This document shows, piece after piece, positions 34,254 to 42,957 of a stretch of 64,000 nt of DNA. Both the position numbers and the translations under genes were made by a program. Every line of letters starts with the position of its first letter. Positions within the stretch are counted from its first letter, which is position 1. The notes below the pieces were generated by a model. The model was not told the origin of the DNA and did no database searches. It saw only the letters and a program-made list of their open reading frames with translations. Origin of the DNA: an uncultured Psychroserpens sp. (lineage in GTDB: Bacteria; Bacteroidota; Bacteroidia; Flavobacteriales; Flavobacteriaceae); assembly GCF_947500255.1 (NCBI RefSeq), contig NZ_CANMRL010000001.1, forward strand, positions 1,426,001 through 1,490,000, written 5' to 3'.

Positions 34254-34859
34254 TTACATCCAGTAGTTTAACAAGATCAATTGCGGCAATAGACCTACAA
34301 AAAAACCTACAGCTAATTCTACAGGAGTATGTGCCTTCAAGTGTAAACGCGAGGTTGCAATGGCACCTAAGATCACACACATCAATGCAATAGTACCATT
34401 AATATTTATTTTGAAATGAATAGCAATAGCCACAGCAAACATAAAAAACCCAGCTGATGCTATCATGTGTATACTCGCTTTAAACTTTGCGAGTACGAGC
34501 GTAAAGCATGTTATTGTCGAAATAAGAATTCCAATGAAAAAGAAATACAATTCAGGAAGCTCGTTAACAGGTAATACACGAGCTAAAATAAGTATGACTA
34601 TAAAGCTATTAATAAGTAAAGGTAGTCGTCGCTCTGAAACTTTTTCTAGGTGAAATGATTCTACTTTATTGAGTGTTTTTAAAAGATAAAACAATAGAAT
34701 AGGTAATATAATGGTGAGAATTGTTATTGAAAACACTTTGGCTTTCATTAATGGCATTGGTACAAAACGGGGTGTTTTTGAAAAATAAAAGACCACACCA
34801 AGCAATGGCATTAATAATGGGTGAAAAATATATGATATGCTTTTGAGGAGTTGGTCCAA
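34254..34859 (-). CDS. PAP2-like integral membrane protein, 201 aa
   Basis: The protein has six or so membrane helices. The C-terminal half resembles the PAP2 (lipid phosphatase) core: KASIHMIASAGF fits the motif with Ser-x-His, and SRLHLKAHTPVELAVGFFVG fits the SRxxxxxH-x-D-like last motif, but with Glu in place of the usual Asp. The N-terminal part (FHPLLMPLLGVVFYF) is typical of flavobacterial PAP2-related proteins. It may act on lipid phosphates or may be a relative without activity. It is a single gene, convergent with the beta-barrel gene. Confidence 0.75.
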   Translation of the reverse strand: MDQLLKSISYIFHPLLMPLLGVVFYFSKTPRFVPMPLMKAKVFSITILTIILPILLFYLLKTLNKVESFHLEKVSERRLPLLINSFIVILILARVLPVNELPELYFFFIGILISTITCFTLVLAKFKASIHMIASAGFFMFAVAIAIHFKININGTIALMCVILGAIATSRLHLKAHTPVELAVGFFVGLLPQLILLNYWM

Positions 34860-35126
34860 GTTAGTTAATCTATAATTATTGATTCTGTTTTAATGTCAAT
34901 ATTGGTGTGTCATAATGTTTTAAAAACACCAAGTATTTAATCAACTAAGAATACAAACTTTTTAGATGACCAACTACCAGAATCAAAGTTAGAAAATATA
35001 TCTAAAAAGGCTAAAATTTAACATTAAGTTATTGTGGGAAAAATCCTAAAATAATACATTTATCTTCAAATTTTATTATACTATAAACCTATAGGGCTAT
35101 ACATTTTAAAAACCAAATCAAAACAA

Positions 35127-37250
35127 ATGAAGAGACATCTAAAAACATTGACAAGATTAATTGCTTTTACATCAATCGTATTTTTTACTAGTTGTGAAAA
35201 AGAAGAAATTGTTCATTATAATGAAACGAAAGTAGAAAGTAGGGTTAAATCAATTTCACTGGGCGAATTATATGATAAAATTGGATATACAGATACTTAT
35301 AAAGCCTATAATAGATTTTTTGATACCAATGACAATGCTTTAAATAGAATTAGTAATAATTGTGAAGCTCAAATTATTACTGATGATATTACAATGATTG
35401 AATATGATTATATAACATCCTATATTTTAAAAATTGATACAGAAACCGAAAATAATGAATTTTATAATTTGGTTTTTCATGTAAATAACAGTGATGGTAT
35501 TGTAAAATCAAATATCATAAAGTATACACCTAGTTTAGATTGGCTTCTAGATATGTCACAACCATTTAAAGGCACAATGCATATGATGGATAATGATATT
35601 TTTTCTCTCGAAGATATGACAAATGCACTATCTAGAAATTCATTAGTATTTACTTGTGTCACATCTATTACTTGGCAATGGGAATGTAGTGCTAATAATA
35701 ATCATAGTCCTGCAGACACGCAAACACCAAATCCAGATACACCGGGATTAATGATATGTGAAGTTGGAGGTAATCAATTAATCATTAATGTAACTTATGG
35801 AGATTGTCCAGAAGGATTTGAAGCAGGTGACTCGACTTCGGGAGGCATTTTTGTTTCTCCAAATGTAGCGGTTAATCATGGAACTGTAACGCCTGGTTCA
35901 AATGGAACAGGGACGGGAACTGGAAATAATGGAGGTGATGTGAGTGATGGTAGCGGAACAGGTTTAGGTGATTTAGATGGTAATACCTTTCCTGTAAAAA
36001 TAAAACCGTTACAGAACCCAACGGAAGCAGCTTTAATTGCTTTAGGCTCTATAGTTCAAAGTCCTGTTGCTGAAATTGAACCTATAGACATTAAGCGAGC
36101 ACGAATTAAAGCAGTTGGTTTATATTTTCTAACACTTACTGGCGGAGATGAGAACTCTCCATTTGTTGAGTTTAATGAAGCTTTAGATACTGCAGCAAAT
36201 AATGAAAGTTTATCGGCAGAAGACTTAGATATTATGGGTCAAAAAACAAAGGCTGCTTATAATCAACTAATTAATTATGCTAGTGCTATAGAAGGAATAA
36301 GTGATATTAATGAGTTACAATACATAATGCCTCAACATGTTATAGACCAGGTTGAAATAAATATTACAGAAACAACTATCTTGCCCGAGGTTAAATCATT
36401 ATCTCAATCTAGTTGGCCTCAAAATGCAGAAGAATGGACTGCAATGGCTGAGATTATGGGGCAATTTTTAGTAGAAATTGGGTTAGCACTTATACCAGGT
36501 AGTAGTATTGTTGATGTTGTTGGAGGTCTTGATGAAGGAGATTATTGGTTGGTTACAGCAGGAATAGCTGGTTTAGTAATTGATGCTTTTGGAGGTGTAA
36601 TTTTAAAAACCATTGCTAAAGCAGGGAAAGCTATTTATAAATCATTTAAAATTTTTAAGCTAGCCTATAAATACTTGGCGGAGATTAGAAGAGGATTAAC
36701 CGCTGGACTTAAAACGGTTTTAGAAGGAGATACAGTGAAAATTTTAGATGATGCAGATAATTTGATTGCAAGAATTTACAATAATATCCTTACATTTAAA
36801 TATACTGGTTTTGGAGGTGATATTGTAACTAAACCTAATAAGACAACTACTGTTATAGGCAAGTGGGTTGATAATGTTGATGGAGGAGGAACGAGTAAAG
36901 TTATTAACTCAGGATTATCAAAATCTGGAGAGAATGTTGGAGGGATTAATGCATTAAGTTTTGATGGAAGTGGAATGACAGAAGCTCAACAGTGGTTGGT
37001 TAATCAACAATGGTTAGATGATGCTATTGTAAGAGGAGATGATATTAGAGTAATTTCTAATCCATTAGAGAATATTAATAAATTTAAAGTAAATACAAAT
37101 GGTCAATTTGTAAATTCTATTGGAGATGTCATACCAGAAAGTGAATTAACAAGTCAAGGAGTTTTAAGCTTCTTTGGCAAGGAGATTGAACACCTTGAAA
37201 ATGCGGGTTACGTCTATGATGTTATAACCAAACAATGGTATTTACCTTAA
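35127..37250 (+). CDS. Lipoprotein with polymorphic-toxin architecture, 707 aa
   Basis: The protein has a lipoprotein signal peptide (IVFFTSCEKEE, Cys23). An N-terminal domain of unknown kind (about residues 30-200) is followed by a Gly/Thr/Asn-rich linker (about 250-286, GSNGTGTGTGNNGG). A helical region leads to a hydrophobic, Gly-rich block (about 454-505) with LIPGSSIVDVVGGLDEGDYW and LVIDAFGGVILKTIAKAGKA, of the sort that precedes toxin domains in polymorphic toxins. The C-terminal part (about 580-707) includes GKWVDNVDGGG, VNQQWLDDAIVRGDDIRVIS and FFGKEIEHLENAGY, which I read as a toxin domain of unidentified activity. A small gene follows 11 bp later, as expected for immunity. Function is inferred from architecture. 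Confidence 0.7.
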   Translation: MKRHLKTLTRLIAFTSIVFFTSCEKEEIVHYNETKVESRVKSISLGELYDKIGYTDTYKAYNRFFDTNDNALNRISNNCEAQIITDDITMIEYDYITSYILKIDTETENNEFYNLVFHVNNSDGIVKSNIIKYTPSLDWLLDMSQPFKGTMHMMDNDIFSLEDMTNALSRNSLVFTCVTSITWQWECSANNNHSPADTQTPNPDTPGLMICEVGGNQLIINVTYGDCPEGFEAGDSTSGGIFVSPNVAVNHGTVTPGSNGTGTGTGNNGGDVSDGSGTGLGDLDGNTFPVKIKPLQNPTEAALIALGSIVQSPVAEIEPIDIKRARIKAVGLYFLTLTGGDENSPFVEFNEALDTAANNESLSAEDLDIMGQKTKAAYNQLINYASAIEGISDINELQYIMPQHVIDQVEINITETTILPEVKSLSQSSWPQNAEEWTAMAEIMGQFLVEIGLALIPGSSIVDVVGGLDEGDYWLVTAGIAGLVIDAFGGVILKTIAKAGKAIYKSFKIFKLAYKYLAEIRRGLTAGLKTVLEGDTVKILDDADNLIARIYNNILTFKYTGFGGDIVTKPNKTTTVIGKWVDNVDGGGTSKVINSGLSKSGENVGGINALSFDGSGMTEAQQWLVNQQWLDDAIVRGDDIRVISNPLENINKFKVNTNGQFVNSIGDVIPESELTSQGVLSFFGKEIEHLENAGYVYDVITKQWYLP

Positions 37251-37261
37251 TTAGAATAGAT

Positions 37262-37795
37262 ATGGAAAATCTAAAATTAAAGCTTATAGAAAAAAATAAA
37301 GAAAGGTTGACAAAGTATGAGTCATTTAAGAGTTTCGAAAGCAAACATCTAAATGTAGACTTAAACTCTTGTTTGACAAAAGGGTTTTCTTCAGAAAATC
37401 CTAAATATAAATATGTAAATTATTTAAGATATTATTTTTTGCATTATACTTTCGAAAATAATATCGATTTTAACGACTTAGTTTTATTGGCTATGCAGAA
37501 AAAGGATATTAGTTTAATTTTTTACAGTATATATTTAACTTCCCAATTTATTGAAGAAAAGCATCCTAGAGAATTACAAGATTGGTTTATAAAAAGTTAT
37601 GTTTCTCTTGAAAAGATCTCTGATAAACCAAAAGAATTGATAAGTTTTTTTTTAGAAAAGGAGTTAATTAAAGATTCTCAAAAAAAGTTTTTTCAAGAAA
37701 TTTTAAATGATTTTACAAGACGATATAATGCTTTTAATGGAACTTACAAAATTGAGGAAGAGCCATTCTTACATTTTGTAAATATACCTTTCTAA
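37262..37795 (+). CDS. Probable immunity protein for the upstream toxin
   Basis: The start is placed at MENLKLKLIEKNKERL (37262). The ORF track's 37235 start would overlap the toxin gene by 16 bp and is also possible. The 177-aa protein is charged, helical and lacks a signal peptide (YVNYLRYYFLHYTFENNIDF, FFLEKELIKDSQKKFFQEIL). The base composition is very AT-rich. It has no motif that I recognise. Its place, 11 bp after the stop codon of a putative polymorphic toxin, is the main reason for the call. Confidence 0.55.
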   Translation: MENLKLKLIEKNKERLTKYESFKSFESKHLNVDLNSCLTKGFSSENPKYKYVNYLRYYFLHYTFENNIDFNDLVLLAMQKKDISLIFYSIYLTSQFIEEKHPRELQDWFIKSYVSLEKISDKPKELISFFLEKELIKDSQKKFFQEILNDFTRRYNAFNGTYKIEEEPFLHFVNIPF

Positions 37796-37829
37796 TGATT
37801 AGTTTGGAATTTCTAAAGTTATAAATAAA

Positions 37830-37981
37830 ATGAGTGTTTTACCTATAGATGTTGTTTTAAAAATTAAAAAGACTTTCAAAACGAGAATGAAATTTCTTTA
37901 GTCAAAATTTTTTTAGAAAAAATATATAGAGTCTATAAATATAGGAAAGTTCAATATGGTAGAGCCACTTTAATTCATTGA
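37830..37981 (+). pseudogene. Possible decayed small gene with frameshift
   Basis: An ATG at 37830 opens MSVLPIDVVLKIKK and then goes out of frame. A second frame continues DFQNENEISLVKIFLEKIYR and then VQYGRATLIH to a stop at 37981. The two together read as one helical, charged protein of about 50 residues with one frame slip near 37870. It follows the immunity gene and may be what is left of a further immunity gene. This rests on reading alone. Confidence 0.35.
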
Positions 37982-38005
37982 AGAAGCATATTTAACTAGT
38001 TTACC

Positions 38006-39889
38006 ATGAAAAAACACATGTATATAAATGTTCTTTTTGCCTTAAGTATGTATTGGTGCACTGCCCAAACAACTTATGATGTTGTATTTCCTAAAACACA
38101 AACTGAAATGGATGAGGTTTGTCAGCAGTGCTATACAGCGTTTAGACAAAAGCCCAAAGAAGTGAAATTTTCAATTAAGCGAGAAAGAAACTATTTGTTT
38201 TTTGAAACTAATAATAAGCCTTGGTTTAATCAATTGTTTAAAGGAGTAAATGATGGGATTGCTATAGATGTTGTTGCCAAAGATTATTATAATTGTGATG
38301 AAGAAACAATAGACCAACAAATAAAAGGGGCGCTGTTACGACCAGTTTATGCCAAACGATTGAAGTCTGGTCTCAAACAAAAAGGAGATATATTTAGAGT
38401 AAGAGTTGGTAATATACCAGCCCATTTATTAGATAAAGAATTAGAATATAACATCTTATTTCTTGGAAATAAGAGGCTATGCATGTATTACATTATTTAT
38501 AACCTTAAAGCTTATAACTGGGATTTGTTAGATATGGGAATGTATCTAGATAACATAAGTTATAATAATCAAGGAGTTTCATCTAAAGCACAAGATGCAT
38601 TTAAGATAAAGTATAAAACCTTACGCTTTAAAATTCCTTTTGAAAAAAATAAAACGGAATACCCTCCAGAGGATATTAAGCCTTTGTATGATTCTCTAAA
38701 TCTTACAGATTTTAATATTAAAACTATAAATATTAATGCTTATTCATCTATTGAAGGAAGGTTAGAACGCAATATAGAATTGCAAGAGCAAAGAGCAAAT
38801 AGTATTGCCAAAGCCTTACAATCATATCAAAAACCTACTATTGAAACTACAATTTCATCTTCTGAAAATTGGGTGGAATTTTTAAATGATATTGCGAATA
38901 CCAAATACGATAATCTAAAAAGTTTGAGCAAGGCTCAACTTAAAGCAAAGTTAGTTGGTGCATTTTCTAAAGAAATGGAGCCTTACCTAAAAAACCATAG
39001 AAAAGCTGTAGTTACATTAGAGTTGGAGAAAAAAGATAAATACAAGACCTTGTCTGAAACGGCTTTAGTTGATTTGTTTAATGCTTCAATTACAAATGAT
39101 AACTTAGACGAAGCAACGGTAATTCAAAATTCAATTTTCGAAAAATTAAAAAACAAAGAGGTTTCTCCAGATATTTTGAAGACCATGAATATTCCTCGAC
39201 AAATGAAATTTGTGAATGTCTTAAACAACAATAGTGCTATAAAGTATCAGCTAAATGAGCAACAAATAATCATTGTAAGAAATGAACTGGAAGCACTTAA
39301 AAAACTAGAACCTGAAAACCCGAGAGTTAATTATAACCTTATCGCTATAAAAATTAAAATTTGGCGCTATAATTTTGAGCCTGTGAATACTGATCAACTG
39401 AAAAAGGAAATTAACGGACTTAAAAGGTATGGTGTTGAGCAAGTATTAATCGATAAAATGTTAGTGAATTATCACATTATCAAAAGTGAGCAATTCATGA
39501 AAAAACAAGATTATACTAACAAAGATATATCAGTAAACTATATTTATCAAAATTATAAAAAAGTCCCATTATCAAATGTTGACTATTTTAGTTTAGCTCA
39601 GTTTCTTGCCTATTATGCTAATGTTGATAAAGCAGCCAATTTGTTAAGTTCTAAAGTTAATCAAATTGATGTTGATGAAGATTTATTGTTCTATTACTTG
39701 AATTTAACACTCACAAATTCAGATTTGACCCAAACTGAAAACTATAGAACGATAATGCTTAACGCTGTTAATTTAAATAAATCTAGATTTTGCAAATTAT
39801 TTGATGCAGTAGGTAAAGATGGAGTTACATTTCAGCTTATGGATGATGCTTTTTTAAAATCTACATATTGTGAAAATTGTAATAATTAG
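38006..39889 (+). CDS. Secreted protein with OmpA-like segment, 627 aa
   Basis: A signal peptide (MKKHMYINVLFALSMYWCTAQ) is followed by a domain with several Cys residues (EVCQQCYTAF). In the middle (about residues 205-350) there is an OmpA-like segment: ININAYSSIEGRLERNIELQ and then QRANSIAKALQ, the part of OmpA domains that contacts peptidoglycan. The C-terminal half (about 350-620) is helical and repeat-like, in TPR style, ending YCENCNN with a Cys pair. The function is unknown. The gene follows the toxin cluster and its stop codon overlaps the rpoN gene end by 4 bp. Confidence 0.65.
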   Translation: MKKHMYINVLFALSMYWCTAQTTYDVVFPKTQTEMDEVCQQCYTAFRQKPKEVKFSIKRERNYLFFETNNKPWFNQLFKGVNDGIAIDVVAKDYYNCDEETIDQQIKGALLRPVYAKRLKSGLKQKGDIFRVRVGNIPAHLLDKELEYNILFLGNKRLCMYYIIYNLKAYNWDLLDMGMYLDNISYNNQGVSSKAQDAFKIKYKTLRFKIPFEKNKTEYPPEDIKPLYDSLNLTDFNIKTININAYSSIEGRLERNIELQEQRANSIAKALQSYQKPTIETTISSSENWVEFLNDIANTKYDNLKSLSKAQLKAKLVGAFSKEMEPYLKNHRKAVVTLELEKKDKYKTLSETALVDLFNASITNDNLDEATVIQNSIFEKLKNKEVSPDILKTMNIPRQMKFVNVLNNNSAIKYQLNEQQIIIVRNELEALKKLEPENPRVNYNLIAIKIKIWRYNFEPVNTDQLKKEINGLKRYGVEQVLIDKMLVNYHIIKSEQFMKKQDYTNKDISVNYIYQNYKKVPLSNVDYFSLAQFLAYYANVDKAANLLSSKVNQIDVDEDLLFYYLNLTLTNSDLTQTENYRTIMLNAVNLNKSRFCKLFDAVGKDGVTFQLMDDAFLKSTYCENCNN

Positions 39890-41346
39890 ATCTTCTTTCG
39901 TAATCGCGCTACAGGAATATCCAGTTGCTCACGATATTTAGCAACGGTTCTACGTGCTATAGGATAGCCTTTTTCTTTGAGTATTGTTGCAAGTTTTTCG
40001 TCAGTTAGTGGTTTCTTTTTATCCTCTTCTTCTATAACCGTTTCCAGTATTTTTTTGATTTCACGAGTTGATACCTCTTCACCTTGATCATTAGTCATCG
40101 ATTCACTAAAGAATTCTTTAATAAGTTTTGTACCATAAGGCGTGTCTACATATTTACTATTAGCAACACGAGACACGGTAGACACATCCATATCAATTTC
40201 ATCTGCAATGTCTTTTAAGATCATTGGTTTTAACTTACGTTCATCACCTGTAAGAAAGTATTCCTTTTGATAATGCATAATGGCACTCATGGTCACAAAA
40301 AGTGTCTGTTGACGCTGTTTAATGGCTTCTATAAACCATTTGGCAGCATCTAACTTCTGCTTAATAAACATGACGGCGTCTTTTTGAGATTTGCTCTTAT
40401 CTTTGGTAGCCTTGTAACCTTTCATCATATCACTATATTCACGTGATACATGAAGTTCAGGAGCGTTTCTTCCGTTGAGTGTAAGTTCTAATGCGCCGTC
40501 TACAATTTTTATGGCAAAATCTGGAACCACATGCTCCACCATTTTATTGTTTCCAGCATAAGAGCCTCCAGGTTTTGGGTTGAGACGCTCTATTTCTTCA
40601 ATAGCATCTCTGAGTTGAACCTCAGTAATATCAAATTTTTGAAGTAACTTTTTATAGTGCTTTTTTGTAAATTGATCAAAGGCTTTATCAATAACATCAA
40701 TGGCTAATTCGACATCTGGATGTTTCTCCTTTCTATGCAATTGAATACTTAAGCACTCCTGAAGGTTTCTTGCACCAACACCAGCTGGATCTAATTGATG
40801 TACTTTAAGGAGTACTTTTTCAATCGTCTCTTCAGTAGTAAACACATTTTGAGTAAAGGCCAAGTCATCCATAATATCACTCAACGACCGACGGATATAA
40901 CCACTTTCATCAACACTACCAACTAAAAACTCGGCAATTTCTCGCTCTTCATCACTAAGCCTGAAGGTGTTTAACTGATTTCTTAAATGCTGTGTAAACG
41001 ATGTCCCAGCTGCATACGGTACATTCTTTTCTTCGTCATCAGCACTATAATTGTTGGCTTGTGTGCGATATTCAGGGATATCATCATCACTCAAGTATTC
41101 ATCAATATTAATGTCTTCAGTATTAATAGTCTCATTATCATCGTATTCATCAGCTGAGTTATCAAACTCATCAAATTTATCCTCGTCTTTGGTGTCTTTT
41201 CCTGTATCTAAAGCAGGATTTTCTTCCAGTTCTTGTTTTATGCGTTGCTCAAATGCTTGCGTAGGTAGCTGTATCAACTTCATGAGTTGAATTTGTTGCG
41301 GTGACAACTTTTGAGATAATTTAAACTGTAAATATTGTTTGAGCAT
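39886..41346 (-). CDS. rpoN: RNA polymerase sigma-54 factor
   Basis: The 486-aa protein starts with the activator-interacting region (LKQYLQFKLSQKLSPQQIQLMKLIQLP, Gln/Leu-rich). An acidic region II (about residues 50-105) is followed by the core-binding domain with DPAGVGARNLQECLSIQL. The helix-turn-helix region includes MDVSTVSRVANSKYV, and the RpoN box is ARRTVAKYREQ near the C-terminus. Sigma-54 needs an AAA+ activator to open promoters; none is in the window. It is a single gene, convergent with the OmpA-like gene. Confidence 0.97.
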   Translation of the reverse strand: MLKQYLQFKLSQKLSPQQIQLMKLIQLPTQAFEQRIKQELEENPALDTGKDTKDEDKFDEFDNSADEYDDNETINTEDINIDEYLSDDDIPEYRTQANNYSADDEEKNVPYAAGTSFTQHLRNQLNTFRLSDEEREIAEFLVGSVDESGYIRRSLSDIMDDLAFTQNVFTTEETIEKVLLKVHQLDPAGVGARNLQECLSIQLHRKEKHPDVELAIDVIDKAFDQFTKKHYKKLLQKFDITEVQLRDAIEEIERLNPKPGGSYAGNNKMVEHVVPDFAIKIVDGALELTLNGRNAPELHVSREYSDMMKGYKATKDKSKSQKDAVMFIKQKLDAAKWFIEAIKQRQQTLFVTMSAIMHYQKEYFLTGDERKLKPMILKDIADEIDMDVSTVSRVANSKYVDTPYGTKLIKEFFSESMTNDQGEEVSTREIKKILETVIEEEDKKKPLTDEKLATILKEKGYPIARRTVAKYREQLDIPVARLRKKI

Positions 41347-41426
41347 AATCTAAATTTGGTACAAAGTAAAGTTAAAAAAACTATTGATAACTGCTTGCAA
41401 AAACAATGCCCTTTTATAATAATTTA

Positions 41427-41462
41427 AAAGACCTACTAGATTTTAAATCGAATAGGTCCTTT
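41427..41462 (-). terminator. Intrinsic terminator after asnS
   Basis: On the minus strand GACCTATTCGATT and AATCTAGTAGGTC pair in 12 of 13 positions with a short A-rich loop, followed by TTTT. It lies 28 bp after the asnS stop codon. Confidence 0.7.
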
Positions 41463-41489
41463 GTATATGTCTATATGAAATGTCTTAAA

Positions 41490-42920
41490 TTAAAATTCTG
41501 CATTTTGTGGTGTTCTTGGATAAGGAATCACATCACGTATGTTACCCATACCAGTAGCGAACATTACTAAACGTTCAAACCCTAAACCAAACCCAGAATG
41601 CACTGCAGTTCCATATTTACGAAGATCTAAGTACCACCACAATTCTTCTTCAGGGATATCAAGTGCTTTCATCTTTTCTTTTAATACCTCTAGGCGTTCC
41701 TCACGTTGTGACCCTCCAGCCATTTCTCCAATACCTGGGAATAAAACATCCATAGCACGAACAGTTTTTCCGTCTTCATTTAAACGCATATAAAACGCTT
41801 TAATATTTGCTGGATAATCAAATAAAATTACTGGACATTTGAAATGCTTTTCTACTAAGAAACGCTCATGCTCACTTTGTAAGTCTGCTCCCCATTCTTC
41901 AATAATATATTTGAATTTCTTTTTCTTATTTGGTTTACTGTTTCTTAAAATGTCAATGGCTTCAGTATAACTTACTCTTTTAAAGTTGTTGTCTACCACA
42001 AATTTGATTTTTTCAATCAAGCTCATTTCAGAACGTTCAGCTTGTGGCTTAGATTTCTCTTCAGTTAATAGGCGTTGTTCTAAAAATTCTAAATCTTCAC
42101 GATTGTGTTCTAAAGCGTAGCCCAGTACAGATTTCATAAAGTCTTCGGCTAAGTCCATATTACCAGCCAAATCCATAAAAGCAACTTCAGGTTCTACCAT
42201 CCAAAATTCGGCTAAATGACGCGAAGTATTTGAGTTTTCAGCTCTAAATGTTGGGCCAAATGTATATACTTTTCCAAGAGACATCGCATACGTTTCAGCT
42301 TCTAACTGCCCAGAAACCGTTAAGTTCGTCTCTTTTCCGAAGAAATCTTCTTTATAATTAATTGAGCTATCATCATTAAGAGGTGGGTTTTTTGCGTCTA
42401 AATTTGTTACTCTAAACATTTCACCTGCACCTTCAGCATCACTTCCTGTAATAATTGGTGTATGTACATGGTAAAACCCATTGTCAGTAAAATACTTGTG
42501 AATCGCAAAAGACAACGAAGAACGTAAACGCATCACAGCACTAAACGTATTTGTTCTTGTACGTAAATGTGCGTTCTTACGTAAGAACTCAAAGGTGTGT
42601 TTTTTAGGCTGAATTGGATAGGCTTCAGGATCTGAATCACCAAGAATTTCAATAGACGACACTTGTATTTCTACTTTTTGCCCTTTTCCTTGACTTTCTA
42701 CCAAATCTCCTTTAATATGCACAGCGGCACCAGTTGTGATACGCTTTAATAAGTCTTCATCTGTATTTTCAAAATCAACAACACACTGTATATTATTTAT
42801 CGTCGACCCATCATTTAGAGCAATAAAACGATTGGCTCTAAAGGCTCTTACCCAACCTTTTATTTCTATAGGCTGAAATGTAATATCTTGTGTTAATAGT
42901 TGTGAAACGGTATAGTTCAT
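41490..42920 (-). CDS. asnS: Asparaginyl-tRNA synthetase
   Basis: A 476-aa class II synthetase that charges tRNA-Asn. The N-terminal OB fold (about residues 1-110) includes IEIKGWVRAFRANRFIALNDG. The catalytic core has GPTFRAENSNTSRHLAEFWMVEPE (motif 2) and GFGLGFERLV (motif 3). AsnRS is set apart from AspRS by the lack of a GAD insert and by the length. Presence of asnS means Asn-tRNA is made directly. A -7 box (TATATTTG on the minus strand) lies at 42938-42945. Confidence 0.97.
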   Translation of the reverse strand: MNYTVSQLLTQDITFQPIEIKGWVRAFRANRFIALNDGSTINNIQCVVDFENTDEDLLKRITTGAAVHIKGDLVESQGKGQKVEIQVSSIEILGDSDPEAYPIQPKKHTFEFLRKNAHLRTRTNTFSAVMRLRSSLSFAIHKYFTDNGFYHVHTPIITGSDAEGAGEMFRVTNLDAKNPPLNDDSSINYKEDFFGKETNLTVSGQLEAETYAMSLGKVYTFGPTFRAENSNTSRHLAEFWMVEPEVAFMDLAGNMDLAEDFMKSVLGYALEHNREDLEFLEQRLLTEEKSKPQAERSEMSLIEKIKFVVDNNFKRVSYTEAIDILRNSKPNKKKKFKYIIEEWGADLQSEHERFLVEKHFKCPVILFDYPANIKAFYMRLNEDGKTVRAMDVLFPGIGEMAGGSQREERLEVLKEKMKALDIPEEELWWYLDLRKYGTAVHSGFGLGFERLVMFATGMGNIRDVIPYPRTPQNAEF

Positions 42921-42937
42921 TATTTTGAAATTTTATG

Positions 42938-42945
42938 CAAATATA
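42938..42945 (-). promoter_or_regulatory. -7 promoter box of asnS
   Basis: TATATTTG on the minus strand, 17 bp before the asnS ATG and just after the RND exporter's stop codon. It suggests that asnS has its own promoter. Confidence 0.45.
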
Positions 42946-42957
42946 AATGTTATCGGT

